Shown: positions 34,920 through 44,057, counted from the first letter of the stretch. The stretch: 64,000 bases of DNA from Histidinibacterium aquaticum (GCF_008710275.1 NZ_VYQE01000001.1:868001-932000), one strand, 5' to 3'. Notes: generated by a model not told the origin, from the letters alone. Translations and numbers: made by a program.

Positions 34920-37727
34920 TCAGTGCGCGGCGGCCCAGCTTTCGCCCGATCCGGCCTCGACCACCATCGGCACGGAGAAGTCCACGGCGGGCAGGGCTGC
35001 CCCTTCCATGATCTCCTTCGCCCGCTTGATCAGGGCGTCGGCCGCGTTGGCTTCCACCTCGAAGAGCAACTCGTCGTGGACCTGCAGCAGCATCTGCGCC
35101 GGCATGTCCGCGATGGCGGCGGGCATGCGGATCATCGCCCGGCGGATCACGTCGGCCGCCGTCCCCTGAATCGGCGCGTTGATCGCCGCACGGCGGGCGA
35201 AGCCGGCCCCCGGCCCCTTGGCGTTGATCTCGGGGGTGTGGATCTTGCGGCCGAAGAGCGTCTGGACGTGGCCCATCTTCTTGGCGAAGGCCGTCGTCTC
35301 GGTCATGTAGTCCTTGATGCCCGGGAAGCGCTCGAAGTAGCGGTCGATGAATCCCTGAGCCTCTTCCTGCGGGATGCGCAGGTTGCGGGCGAGGCCGAAG
35401 CCCGAGATGCCGTAGATCACCCCGAAGTTGATGGCCTTGGCCTGGCGGCGGATCTCGGGCGTCATCTCCTCCATGGGCACGCCGAACATTTCCGACGCGG
35501 TGGCGGCGTGGATGTCCTGCCCCTCGCGGAAGGCGGCCTTGAGCGCCTCGATATCGGCGACATGGGCGAGGATGCGCAACTCGATCTGCGAGTAGTCGAG
35601 GCTGACCAGCACCTTGCCCGGTTCGGCCACGAAGGCCTCGCGGATCCGGCGGCCCTCTTCCGTCCGGACGGGGATGTTCTGCAGATTCGGCTCGGTCGAG
35701 GCGAGCCGCCCGGTGTTGGCGCCGGCCTGCGAGTAGGAGGTGTGCACCCGGCCGGTGTCGGCGTTGATGTGCTCCTGCAGGGCGTCGGTGTAGGTCGACT
35801 TGAGCTTCGACAGCTGCCGCCAGTCGAGGATCCGGCGGGGCAGGTCGTGCAGGGTCGCGAGATCCTCCAGTACGTCGGCGCCGGTTCCGTAGGCCCCGGT
35901 CTTGCCCTTCTTGGGCGCCTTGCCGTCGGGCATGGTCAGCGAGAGCTCGTCGAAGAGAATCTCGCCAAGCTGCTTGGGCGAGCCCACGTTGAAGGGGCGG
36001 CCGGCGAGGCCGTGGATCTCCTCCTCCAGCGCGGCCATCTTCTGGGCGAAGGCGCCGGACATGCGGCTCAGCGTATCGCGGTCGACCTTGATGCCGGTCT
36101 CTTCCATCCGCGCGAGGACGGGGATCAGCGGGCGCTCCAGCGTCTCGTAGACTGTGGTGACCTTCTTGACGTGGAGCTGGGGCTTGAAGACCTGCCAGAG
36201 CCGCAGGGTGACGTCGGCATCCTCGGCGGCGTATTTCACCGCCTCCGCCACCGGCACGCGGTCGAAGGTGATCTGGCTCTTGCCGGTGCCGATCAGCGAC
36301 TTGATCTCGATGGGCCGGTGGCCGAGGTAGCGCTCCGAGAGCGCGTCCATGCCGTGATTGTGCAGCCCGGCGTTGAGCGCGTAGCTCAGCAGCATCGTGT
36401 CGTCGATCGGCGCCATGGCGACGCCGTAGCGGCCGAGAACCTTGAGGTCGTATTTCAGGTTCTGACCGATCTTCAGGATCGCCGGATCCTCCAGCACGGG
36501 CCGCAGCAGGGCGAGCGCCTCGTCGAGCGGCATCTGCCCCTCTGAATAGCCGGGCCCGGAGAACAGCCCCTCCTCGCCGTCCCGGTGGCAGAGCGGGACG
36601 TAGCAGGCGACGCCCGGTTCGACGGCGAGCGAGATGCCCACCAGGTCGCAGGTCATCTCGTCGAGGCCGGTGGTCTCGGTGTCGATGGCGACGTAGCCGC
36701 GCTCGCGTATCGCCTCGACCCACTTCGCCAGCTGGCCGGGCTCCTGGACCCACTCGTAGGCCTCGGGGTCGATGGGGGCGGCGGGCGGCTCGTCCTGGGC
36801 GGCGGGGGCGGCGGGCGAGGTCTCCTCGATGATGGGCGCCTCGACGCCCAGCTTCTCGGCGATCCGCTTGGTGATCGTCCGGAACTCCATCTCGGCGAGA
36901 AAGCCCAGCAGCCGCTCGGGATCGGGGTCGCGGACCTCCAGGTCGTCGAGCGTGAAGTCGAGCGGGGTGTCGCAGTCCAGCTGCACGAGGCGCTTGGAGA
37001 GCTCGATCTGCTCGCGGTGCTCGATCAGGGTCTGGCGCCTCTTGGGCTGCTTGATCTCCTCGGCACGGTTCAGCAGTTCTTCGAGCGAGCCGAACTCGTT
37101 GATCAGGAGCGCGGCCGTCTTGATGCCGATGCCCGGCGCGCCGGGCACGTTGTCGACGGAGTCCCCGGCGAGCGCCTGCACGTCGACCACCCGGTCGGGG
37201 CTCACGCCGAACTTCTCCTCCACGCCCTCCACGTCGATCACGCGGTTCTTCATGGCGTCGAGCATGACCACGCCGTCACCCACGAGCTGCATGAGGTCCT
37301 TGTCGGACGAGATGATCGTCACCCGGCCGCCGGCCTCGCGGGCTTGGCAGGCCAGCGTCGCGATCATGTCGTCGGCCTCGTAATGCTCCATCTCCTTGCA
37401 GGCGATGTTGAAGGCCTCTGTCGCGCGGCGGGTCAGCGGGATCTGCGGGCGCAGGTCCTCGGGCATCTCGTCCCGGTTGGCCTTGTACTTGTCGTAGAGG
37501 TCGTTGCGGAAGGTGTGCGAGCCCTTGTCGAAGATCACCGCGACATGGGTGACGTCGCCGCCCTCGTTCCCCTCCACGTAGCGCTGAAGCATGTTGCAGA
37601 AGCCCGAGACGGCACCGATCGGCATGCCGTCGGACTTCCGCGTCAGCGGCGGAAGCGCATGGTAGGCCCGGAAGATGAAGGCCGATCCGTCGATCAGGTG
37701 AAGGTGGCAGCCCTTGCCGAACGCCAT
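34920..37727 (-). CDS. polA: DNA polymerase I
   Basis: This 935-aa repair and Okazaki-fragment polymerase has all three activities visible. The 5' nuclease covers about 1-290 (LIDGSAFIFRAYHALP). The proofreading exonuclease covers about 330-520 with an intact AIDTETTGLDEM. The polymerase domain covers about 550-935 with motif A VSLDYSQIELRI, motif B RRQAKAINFGVIYGI and motif C QVHDELLFEV. The length is normal. The ATG at 37727 gives the usual N-terminus. It is a single gene divergent from the DsrE-like gene. Confidence 0.95.
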   Translation of the reverse strand: MAFGKGCHLHLIDGSAFIFRAYHALPPLTRKSDGMPIGAVSGFCNMLQRYVEGNEGGDVTHVAVIFDKGSHTFRNDLYDKYKANRDEMPEDLRPQIPLTRRATEAFNIACKEMEHYEADDMIATLACQAREAGGRVTIISSDKDLMQLVGDGVVMLDAMKNRVIDVEGVEEKFGVSPDRVVDVQALAGDSVDNVPGAPGIGIKTAALLINEFGSLEELLNRAEEIKQPKRRQTLIEHREQIELSKRLVQLDCDTPLDFTLDDLEVRDPDPERLLGFLAEMEFRTITKRIAEKLGVEAPIIEETSPAAPAAQDEPPAAPIDPEAYEWVQEPGQLAKWVEAIRERGYVAIDTETTGLDEMTCDLVGISLAVEPGVACYVPLCHRDGEEGLFSGPGYSEGQMPLDEALALLRPVLEDPAILKIGQNLKYDLKVLGRYGVAMAPIDDTMLLSYALNAGLHNHGMDALSERYLGHRPIEIKSLIGTGKSQITFDRVPVAEAVKYAAEDADVTLRLWQVFKPQLHVKKVTTVYETLERPLIPVLARMEETGIKVDRDTLSRMSGAFAQKMAALEEEIHGLAGRPFNVGSPKQLGEILFDELSLTMPDGKAPKKGKTGAYGTGADVLEDLATLHDLPRRILDWRQLSKLKSTYTDALQEHINADTGRVHTSYSQAGANTGRLASTEPNLQNIPVRTEEGRRIREAFVAEPGKVLVSLDYSQIELRILAHVADIEALKAAFREGQDIHAATASEMFGVPMEEMTPEIRRQAKAINFGVIYGISGFGLARNLRIPQEEAQGFIDRYFERFPGIKDYMTETTAFAKKMGHVQTLFGRKIHTPEINAKGPGAGFARRAAINAPIQGTAADVIRRAMIRMPAAIADMPAQMLLQVHDELLFEVEANAADALIKRAKEIMEGAALPAVDFSVPMVVEAGSGESWAAAH

Positions 37728-37853
37728 GAGGGACCCCGTTCAATAGTGGCCGGACCGATTTGACACGATGCCGCCCGGTTTGCCAGCCGGGAGGCCCTTC
37801 GCGACGCTCACGCTTATGGTAGGCTGCCCTTGGGTAATGCAGGAGGTTATGCC

Positions 37854-38213
37854 ATGTCGACGTTTCTGGTCCACATCCACACCGGGCCCGCGGATCCGAC
37901 GAAGGCGGCCCTCGGGCTGCTGGTCGCCGCGACGGCGCAGAAGGAGGGGCACTCGGTGAGCCTGTTTCTCGCAGGCGAAGCGGTGCACCTGCTGTCTGAG
38001 GATCATGCCGACGTCACGGGCCAGGGCACCGGCCGGGTCGGCGATCACCTGGAGGCGCTGAGCGCGGGGGCGGCCCGGTTCTACCTGTCGGGGATGTCGG
38101 CCAAGGCGCGCGGCTACGACGAGGCGCTGCTTGCGGGCCGCGAGGCCGAGTTCGCCATGCCGGACCGCCTCGTGGCGCTCGCCGACGCGGCGGACACGGT
38201 GCTCTGCTACTAG
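37854..38213 (+). CDS. DsrE family protein
   Basis: This 119-aa small cytoplasmic protein has a DsrE/F-like fold: FLVHIHTGPADPTKAALGLL at the N-terminus and FYLSGMSAKARGY in the middle (about 80-92). In many relatives the residue before GMSAKARG is a Cys that could take part in sulfur transfer; here it is Ser, so sulfur relay activity is doubtful. The ATG at 37854 has AGGAGG 7 nt upstream. It is a single gene. The role is unknown. Confidence 0.8.
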   Translation: MSTFLVHIHTGPADPTKAALGLLVAATAQKEGHSVSLFLAGEAVHLLSEDHADVTGQGTGRVGDHLEALSAGAARFYLSGMSAKARGYDEALLAGREAEFAMPDRLVALADAADTVLCY

Positions 38214-38220
38214 GGACCGC

Positions 38221-38412
38221 TCAGGTCTTTTCCGAGACCTTGTCCTTGAAGCTCTCGTGGATGAAGCGGGCGTCGCAGTAGCCGCAGTCGATATACCCGT
38301 CGTCCTGCGGGATCGTGTACCAGACGCGGGGATGCCCCAGGGCGCCCTGCCCGCCGTCGCAGGCCACGCGCCAGGTCGACACGATCTTCGTCTCGGGCGC
38401 GGGATAGGACAT
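38221..38412 (-). CDS. Zinc-finger domain protein (NDUFS6-like)
   Basis: This 63-aa protein of the zf-CHCC family has a Cys at 18 (RVACDGG), His27 (ALGHPRVW) and a CGYC pair at 43/46, which gives a complete zinc site. The mitochondrial homologue NDUFS6 is a complex I subunit, and the alphaproteobacterial form is found with complex I in Paracoccus; the same role is inferred here. The gene stands alone, convergent with the DsrE-like gene and away from any nuo genes in this window. Confidence 0.85.
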   Translation of the reverse strand: MSYPAPETKIVSTWRVACDGGQGALGHPRVWYTIPQDDGYIDCGYCDARFIHESFKDKVSEKT

Positions 38413-38503
38413 TGGCTGGGCCTCTCGTCTGGTTGCCGTGCTGCGCCCTTCGGCTTACATCCCGCTCAGGCGCTGTCAAGGCGCAGGGACAAGAGGGGCA
38501 GGC

Positions 38504-39433
38504 ATGACCGGCAAGGCCATCGAAATCCAGGGGCTGCGGAAGACCTACCGCGCAACGGCGAAGACCGAGGCGAAGGAAGCGCTCACCGGCGTCGATCTCG
38601 ACGTGCCCCGCGGCTCGATCTTCGGGCTGCTCGGCCCGAACGGAGCGGGCAAAAGCACGCTCATCAACATCCTGGCGGGGCTCGTCGTCAAAACAGCGGG
38701 CACCGTGAAGATCTGGGGATTCGATCAGGACCGCAATCCGCGCCAGTCCCGGGCCGCGATCGGCGTGATGCCGCAGGAGCTCCATCTCGACCCCTTCTTC
38801 GCCCCGCGCGCCGCGCTGGAGGTGCAGGCCGGGCTCTATGGTGTCCCGAAGTCGCAGCGTAAGACGGACGAGATCCTCGAGCTCATCGGGCTGACCGACA
38901 AGGCCGACGCCTACGCGCGCTCGCTCTCGGGCGGGATGCGGCGGCGGCTGCTGCTCGGCAAGGCGCTGGTCCACAGCCCGCAGATCCTGGTGCTCGACGA
39001 GCCGACCGCGGGCGTCGACATCGAGCTGCGCAACATGCTGTGGCAGAACGTGCGCAAGCTGAACGACCAGGGCATCACGATCATCCTGACGACGCACTAT
39101 CTCGAGGAAGCCGAGCAGATGTGCGACGAGATCGCCATCATCAACCACGGCGCGGTCGTGGCCCGGGACACGACACCGAACCTCCTGTCGCGGCTGGATG
39201 CCAAGACGATGGTGATCGAACCCGATGCGCCGGCTAGGCCGCCGGCGATGCCCGATGGCGTCACCGTGGAAGAGCGCGCGGGGGGCTCTTTCGCCTTCAC
39301 CTATCCGAGCACGCGCATCACGGCCGATTCAGTGCTGGAGGCCGTGCGCACGGCCGGGATCCGCATTCGCGACGTGAAGACGGAGCAGGCCGACCTCGAG
39401 GACGTCTTCCTCGACCTGACCCGCAGCGTCTGA
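38504..39433 (+). CDS. ABC transporter ATP-binding protein (ABC-2 type)
   Basis: This 309-aa ATPase has Walker A GPNGAGKST (about 46-54), signature LSGGMRRRL (about 143-151), Walker B ILVLDEPTAGVD and H-loop TTHYLEEAEQM. A C-terminal regulatory domain (about 225-309) is typical of DrrA/CcmA-like exporters. It should power an ABC-2 export permease, yet none lies beside it: the next gene is on the opposite strand and unrelated. The start at 38504 is preferred over 38438 because MTGKAIEIQGLRKTY is the usual N-terminus. Confidence 0.9.
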   Translation: MTGKAIEIQGLRKTYRATAKTEAKEALTGVDLDVPRGSIFGLLGPNGAGKSTLINILAGLVVKTAGTVKIWGFDQDRNPRQSRAAIGVMPQELHLDPFFAPRAALEVQAGLYGVPKSQRKTDEILELIGLTDKADAYARSLSGGMRRRLLLGKALVHSPQILVLDEPTAGVDIELRNMLWQNVRKLNDQGITIILTTHYLEEAEQMCDEIAIINHGAVVARDTTPNLLSRLDAKTMVIEPDAPARPPAMPDGVTVEERAGGSFAFTYPSTRITADSVLEAVRTAGIRIRDVKTEQADLEDVFLDLTRSV

Positions 39434-39462
39434 TCCCGGCGCCCGGGCGCCGGACCGTCACC

Positions 39463-40887
39463 TTACCGCGTTACGTCGTCCGCCCCCGGTCCCGTGGCCG
39501 GACGCGGAGACGTTCCGCTGCCGAAGACCTCGTTCACAGCGCGGGCCGTCTTCTCGACGATCTCGTCGGCCTCGTCCTGAGTCAGGCAGAAGGGCGGAGC
39601 GAAGCCGATGATCTCGGCCTGCGGCATGGCGCGGGCGATGATCCCGTTCTCGAGCAGATGCCCCACGGCCCGCTGCGTGACCTTGTCGCCAGCGTCGGGC
39701 GCGGCGCGCGTCGACCGGTCGGCGGTGAGCTCCACCGCGCAGAGCATCCCCTCGCCCCGGATCTCGCCGACGTTGGGATGATCGCCCAGCGTCTCGCGCA
39801 TCCGGTCGTTGAGGTAGCGGCCCACGGTGGCCGCGTTCTCGATGAGTCCCAGCTCGTCGATCAGCTTGAGGTTGGCGACGCCAGCCGCCGCACCGATCGG
39901 GTGGGCGGAGTAGGTCCAGCCGTGGCCCAGCGGGCCCAGCTCGTCGGCGCCCTGCTCGAGGACCTTCCAGACCTTGTCGCTGACGATGGAGCCCGAGAGC
40001 GGCGCGTAGGCGGAGGTCAGACCCTTGGCGATGGTGATCAGGTCGGGCTTCAGGCCGTAGTGGTCCGAGCCCATCATCGAGCCGAGACGCCCGAAGCCGG
40101 TCACGACCTCGTCCGCCACCAGCAGGATATCGTACTTCTCCAGGACCGCCTGGATCTTCTCCCAGTAGCCCTTGGGCGGCGGCACGATGCCCCCGGTGCC
40201 CAACACCGGCTCGGCCCAGAAGGCGGCGATCGTCTCGGGGCCCTCGCGCTCGATCATCGCCTCGAGCTCGGAGGCGCACCAAGCCGAGAACTCTTCCTCG
40301 GTCATCTCGCCCTTCGGCCGGCCGTAGTAGTAGGGCGCCTCGGTGTGCAGGACCTGCGCCATCGGCAGATCGAACTTCTTGTGGAAGAGGTGCAGCCCCG
40401 TCAGCGAGCCGGTCATCAAGCCCGAGCCGTGGTAACCGCGCCAGCGCGAGATGATCTTCTTCTTCTCCGGCAGGCCGCGGATGTTGTTGTAGTACCAGAT
40501 CAGCTTGATGTTGGTCTCGTTCGCGTCGGACCCGCCGAGGCCGAAATAGACCTTGGACATGTGATCGGGCGCACGGTCCAGCACCATCTTGGCCAGCGTG
40601 ACCGAGGCCTCGGTCCCGTGGCCGACGTAGGCGTGGTAATAGCTCAGTTCGCGCGCCTGGTCGGCGATGGCTTCGGCGATCTCCTGGCGGCCATAGCCCA
40701 CGTTGACGCAGTAAAGCCCGGCGAAGCCGTCCAGCAGCCGGTTGCCGTTGCGGTCGGTGATGTGGCTGCCCTTGCCGCCTGTCACGATCCTCTGCGGAAC
40801 GTTGCCGCGCGCGAACTCCGCCAGGTGAGTCGACGGATGAAGAAAGATGTCGCGGTCCCATTGCTCGAGCGGGTCGTTCTTCAGCAT
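39463..40887 (-). CDS. Class III PLP-dependent aminotransferase
   Basis: This 474-aa fold-type I aminotransferase has GSDANETNIKL (about 120-130), the Asp of LLVADEVVTGFGR, and the PLP lysine in ITIAKGLTSAYAPLSG (about 285-300). The sequence is of the omega-amino-acid/putrescine:pyruvate group, which transfers an amino group to pyruvate; the donor cannot be named by eye. The ATG at 40887 has GGAGG upstream; a longer frame reaches 41121 but lacks conserved sequence. It is divergent from the small secreted protein gene. Confidence 0.88.
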   Translation of the reverse strand: MLKNDPLEQWDRDIFLHPSTHLAEFARGNVPQRIVTGGKGSHITDRNGNRLLDGFAGLYCVNVGYGRQEIAEAIADQARELSYYHAYVGHGTEASVTLAKMVLDRAPDHMSKVYFGLGGSDANETNIKLIWYYNNIRGLPEKKKIISRWRGYHGSGLMTGSLTGLHLFHKKFDLPMAQVLHTEAPYYYGRPKGEMTEEEFSAWCASELEAMIEREGPETIAAFWAEPVLGTGGIVPPPKGYWEKIQAVLEKYDILLVADEVVTGFGRLGSMMGSDHYGLKPDLITIAKGLTSAYAPLSGSIVSDKVWKVLEQGADELGPLGHGWTYSAHPIGAAAGVANLKLIDELGLIENAATVGRYLNDRMRETLGDHPNVGEIRGEGMLCAVELTADRSTRAAPDAGDKVTQRAVGHLLENGIIARAMPQAEIIGFAPPFCLTQDEADEIVEKTARAVNEVFGSGTSPRPATGPGADDVTR

Positions 40888-41137
40888 TGCGGGCCTCCAA
40901 GGGAACAAGAGTCGCGCTTCCCCTACAGGAAACCTCGGCGCGGTGACAGGCCCTCGCCGGGTCTGTCTTGCCGCATCTTCGGGCAGGTCGTCCGGACCTG
41001 CCCCATTCGGCGCCGGCCTGCCCCACGGGCGCCCCGCTCTCCGTGACTTGAGGGCCCGGATGCCCGTGTTCATGCTATGCTCAAGTCGCGGGTCCCGTCG
41101 CGGCCCTGGGGAGGAATCCACGCGAAAGGAGTTCGCG

Positions 41138-41437
41138 ATGAAGTTCCTCGTCCCGGTCCTGGCCGCCTGTCCCGCCCTCGCAGACGCCTGCGCCGCCCCT
41201 CCGGGCCTCGGCCCTCCGCTTTCGACCTACTACGCCTGCGAGGCGGCCGCGCAGACGGGGCCGCTCGGGGCCGAAACCGCCGACCGCTGCAGCCGGGTCT
41301 TCATCGCGGTGAAACTGGCCTTCGTGCCCGGCGTCGGACCGGCCGACTGGGTCGGGCTCTCCGGGGCGGAACGGGCCGCGGTCAACGCCGCCGGCTACCG
41401 CGCGTTCAAGGACTGGGAGGGCTGCGCCCGGCCCTGA
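41138..41437 (+). CDS. Small secreted protein, unknown
   Basis: This 99-aa protein starts at an ATG with AAAGGA upstream. The N-terminus MKFLVPVLAACPALADACA is a short signal peptide. Three further Cys (in YYACEAA, DRCSRVF and EGCARP) suggest disulfides in the mature part. I recognise no family. It is followed by the shared hairpin at 41442-41464 that terminates rplT from the other side. Confidence 0.65.
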   Translation: MKFLVPVLAACPALADACAAPPGLGPPLSTYYACEAAAQTGPLGAETADRCSRVFIAVKLAFVPGVGPADWVGLSGAERAAVNAAGYRAFKDWEGCARP

Positions 41438-41441
41438 AACG

Positions 41442-41464
41442 AAAAAGGCCGCCCGGAGGCGGCC
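41442..41464 (-). terminator. Rho-independent terminator of rpmI-rplT
   Basis: Read on the minus strand, GGCCGCC-TCCG-GGCGGCC is followed by TTTTT. It begins 23 bp after the rplT stop. It may also stop transcripts arriving from the plus strand. Confidence 0.85.
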
Positions 41465-41487
41465 TCTCGATTGGCTCTATCGACCGA

Positions 41488-41850
41488 TCAGGCGGCCAGC
41501 GCGGCTTTCGCCTTGTCGACGATACCGCCGAAGGCATCGGGCTCGTGCACGGCGAGATCGGCCAGCACCTTGCGGTCCACTTCGATCCCGGCCAGCGAAA
41601 GGCCGTTGATGAAGCGGGAATAGGTCAGGCTCTCGTCATGGGCGCGGACCGCGGCGTTGATCCGCTGGATCCACAGCGCGCGGAAATTGCGCTTCCGATT
41701 GTGACGGTCGCGGGTCGCGTACTGGTTGGCCTTGTCGACGGCCTGCTTGGCGACCTTGAAGGTGTTCTTGCGGCGGCCGTAATAGCCTTTGGCCGCGTCG
41801 GTGACCTTCTTGTGGCGACGATGGGTGACGGTTCCGCTTTTGACTCGCAT
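41488..41850 (-). CDS. rplT: 50S ribosomal protein L20
   Basis: This 120-aa very basic protein needed for early 50S assembly starts [20 protein letters not shown] and carries the conserved [20 protein letters not shown]. The length is normal. It follows rpmI by 12 bp in the usual order. infC is not adjacent here, so the operon begins with rpmI. L20 represses its own operon in other bacteria; whether the leader here carries such a site cannot be seen. Confidence 0.97.
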   Translation of the reverse strand: MRVKSGTVTHRRHKKVTDAAKGYYGRRKNTFKVAKQAVDKANQYATRDRHNRKRNFRALWIQRINAAVRAHDESLTYSRFINGLSLAGIEVDRKVLADLAVHEPDAFGGIVDKAKAALAA

Positions 41851-41862
41851 CTTTCGTCCTCC

Positions 41863-42063
41863 TTACCGGCTGTAGGGCATCATCGGCTTGATGATCTGCT
41901 CATCAGCCTTGGACAGAAGCGTGGTCCCGCGGGCATCACGAATGAACTTGTTGGTGCGCTTGATCATGCCGTGGCGCTTGCCCGCCTGGCCGGCCTTGAT
42001 CCGGCCCGAGGCCGTCACCTTGAACCGCTTCTTGCAGCTCGACTTCGTCTTCATCTTGGGCAT
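41863..42063 (-). CDS. rpmI: 50S ribosomal protein L35
   Basis: This 66-aa basic protein starts [20 protein letters not shown] and has the conserved [20 protein letters not shown]. It is the first gene of the rpmI-rplT operon. The ATG at 42063 is fixed by the conserved N-terminus; a longer frame to 42165 is rejected. A good promoter lies at 42137-42165, giving a leader of about 65 nt. Confidence 0.97.
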   Translation of the reverse strand: MPKMKTKSSCKKRFKVTASGRIKAGQAGKRHGMIKRTNKFIRDARGTTLLSKADEQIIKPMMPYSR

Positions 42064-42136
42064 TTCGGTCTCCTTTGCCGTCTTGACGCCGCGACTCGGC
42101 ATGCCACTTCCGGCCGGCCGCGACGGTAGAGCGCGC

Positions 42137-42165
42137 CGTATAGAAGCCGAGGCGCAGGCTGACAA
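42137..42165 (-). promoter_or_regulatory. Sigma-70 promoter of rpmI-rplT
   Basis: Read on the minus strand, TTGTCA (-35, 42165-42160), 17 bp, then TATACG (-10, 42142-42137). Spacing is ideal, and it is well placed 74 bp before the rpmI start. Confidence 0.65.
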
Positions 42166-42180
42166 GCCCCCGGAGCGCGG

Positions 42181-42405
42181 TCAGTCGATATATCGCGCGT
42201 AGACCCGCGCGAAGCTCTCCGGCACGTCGCTCAACTGGTAGCTGCCGGGATGCTGAACGATCCCGACCCCGGTCATGGCCCCGCCCACGACGAGCGCCAG
42301 CAGCGCACCCCGGGGCGGGATGCCGTGCGTGACGGCATTGAGCAAGGCAGGCAGGGAGAGCGCGAACAGGATCACGCCGATCACGACGAGCAGATCATTA
42401 TCCAA
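42181..42405 (-). CDS. Small membrane protein, roseobacter-type hypothetical
   Basis: This 74-aa protein has two hydrophobic segments (about residues 3-22 and 30-50) and a C-terminal SYQLSDVPESFARVYARYID tail. A TTG at 42405 is taken as the start: it gives a DNDLLVVIGVILFALSLP N-terminus, and GAGGGA lies about 6 nt upstream. An ATG further upstream (42447) would add a hydrophilic stretch unlike the relatives I remember. The function is unknown. Confidence 0.65.
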   Translation of the reverse strand: MDNDLLVVIGVILFALSLPALLNAVTHGIPPRGALLALVVGGAMTGVGIVQHPGSYQLSDVPESFARVYARYID

Positions 42406-42500
42406 ACCGTGTCCCTCACACCTGTGTCCCTTGGGGAGTTTACCCAAGGTCGGCTACAGGGCGAGAGACTTCTTTAGGGACAGGCTCCGGCTGTTGCGCG

Positions 42501-43946
42501 TCAGCCCGGCTCCTGCCGGAAGATCAGACGCTCCTCGCAGGGTGCCACGCGCAGGATGTTGGTCGAGCCCGGAGTGTTGAAGGGCACGCCGGCGACGACG
42601 ATGATGTTGTCCTCCGGCTTCGCGCCGAGGATCGTCCGCGCGGCCCGGACGGCATAGACCACCGCCGTCTTGAAGCGGTCGAGGTCGCCGGTCATCACCG
42701 GGTTCACGCCCCAGGTCAGGCAGAGCGCCCGGGCCGTCAGGCGGATCGTGGTCATCGCGATGATCGGCACCTGCGGCCGCTCCCGCGCGGTGAGCAGCGC
42801 CGTCGTCCCGCTTTCGGAGAAGCAGCAGATCGCGAGCACGTCGGTCGCCTCCGCGATCTCGCGCGCGGCGGAGACGACACCGTCCGGCACGCTCTCGCGG
42901 TGGGCGGTGCGGCTCGCCGCCATGATCTCCAGGTAGGTCGGGTCGCTCTCCACCTCGGCGGCGACGTTGTCCATCGTCTGGACCGCCTCCACAGGGAACT
43001 GTCCCGCCGCGCTCTCGGCCGAGAGCATGATGGCATCGGTGCCCTCGTAGATCGCGGCGGCCACGTCCGAGACCTCTGCCCGGGTGGGCATCGGGCTTTC
43101 GATCATGCTCTCCAGCATCTGCGTCGCGACGATCACCGGCTTGGCCGCGGCGCGGCACTTGCGCACCAGCCGCTTCTGGATCGGCGGGACGTTCTGGACG
43201 GGCAGCTCGACGCCAAGGTCGCCCCGGGCGACCATGATGCCGTCGGAGGCCTCGAGGATCTCCTCGAAGCTGCGCACGGCGGCGGGTTTCTCGATCTTCG
43301 ACAGGATGCGCGCCCGGCCCTGGACGATCGCGCGGGCCTCTTCGACGTCCGCGGGGCGCTGCACGAAAGAGAGCGCGACCCAGTCGACGCCGAGCTCCAG
43401 CACGAAGTGCAGGTCCTTGCGGTCCTTCTCCGACAGCGCGGCGAGCGGCAGCACCACGTCGGGGACGTTCACGCCCTTGCGGTTGGAGATCGTACCGCCG
43501 ACGACCACCTCGCAGTCGGCGAAGTCGCGGCCGCAGTCCTTGACCTTGAGGCGGATCTTGCCGTCGTTGACCAGCAGCGCCGCGCCCGGCTCGAGCGCGT
43601 CGAAGATTTCCTTGTGTGGCAGCTTCACCCGCGTCTCGTCGCCTTCGGCGTCGTCGAGGTCGAGCCGGAAGCTCTGCCCGACTTCGAGTTCCGCCGAGCC
43701 GTCCTGGAAGGTGCCGACGCGCAGCTTCGGGCCCTGCAGGTCCGCGAGGATGCCGATCGGGCTGTCCACGTCCTTCTCGACCTGTCGGATGATGTCGTGA
43801 CGCGCACGGATCTCCGAATGGTCGCCGTGGCTCATGTTCAGGCGGAAGACATCGGCCCCCGCAGCATGGAGCGCGCGGATCGTCTCGTAGTCGCTGGACG
43901 AGGGTCCAAGCGTCGCGACGATCTTCACGTTGCGATGGCGTTTCAT
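42501..43946 (-). CDS. pyk: Pyruvate kinase
   Basis: This 481-aa enzyme catalyses the phosphoenolpyruvate + ADP to pyruvate + ATP step. The motifs are RNVKIVATLGPSS at the N-terminus, FRLNMSHGDHSEIR (about 36-49), the metal and substrate residues in SKIEKPAAVRSFEEI (about 217-231) and MVARGDLGVELP (about 240-251), and TQMLESMIESPMPTRAEVSD. The length is normal. The ATG at 43946 is fixed by MKRHRNVKIVATLGP. A LacI-type operator lies 28 bp upstream at 43974-43985, so control by a central-carbon regulator is likely. Confidence 0.95.
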   Translation of the reverse strand: MKRHRNVKIVATLGPSSSDYETIRALHAAGADVFRLNMSHGDHSEIRARHDIIRQVEKDVDSPIGILADLQGPKLRVGTFQDGSAELEVGQSFRLDLDDAEGDETRVKLPHKEIFDALEPGAALLVNDGKIRLKVKDCGRDFADCEVVVGGTISNRKGVNVPDVVLPLAALSEKDRKDLHFVLELGVDWVALSFVQRPADVEEARAIVQGRARILSKIEKPAAVRSFEEILEASDGIMVARGDLGVELPVQNVPPIQKRLVRKCRAAAKPVIVATQMLESMIESPMPTRAEVSDVAAAIYEGTDAIMLSAESAAGQFPVEAVQTMDNVAAEVESDPTYLEIMAASRTAHRESVPDGVVSAAREIAEATDVLAICCFSESGTTALLTARERPQVPIIAMTTIRLTARALCLTWGVNPVMTGDLDRFKTAVVYAVRAARTILGAKPEDNIIVVAGVPFNTPGSTNILRVAPCEERLIFRQEPG

Positions 43947-43973
43947 GACTGCCTCCGTGGCCGTTCTTGGGGC

Positions 43974-43985
43974 GTTAACGCTAAC
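43974..43985 (-). promoter_or_regulatory. LacI-family-type operator upstream of pyk
   Basis: GTTAACGCTAAC is a 12-bp near-palindrome with a central CG, fitting GTTARCGYTAAC. It lies 28-39 bp upstream of the pyk start. This is the style of site reported for the LacI-type regulator CceR of Rhodobacter sphaeroides (as I recall), which controls central carbon genes including pyruvate kinase. Confidence 0.5.
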
Positions 43986-44057
43986 GCGCGCCTTATCGCC
44001 GGATTCCCTTTCGCCGACAACTAGCCTAAGGCCGGGGAGAACGACAACGACATTGCC

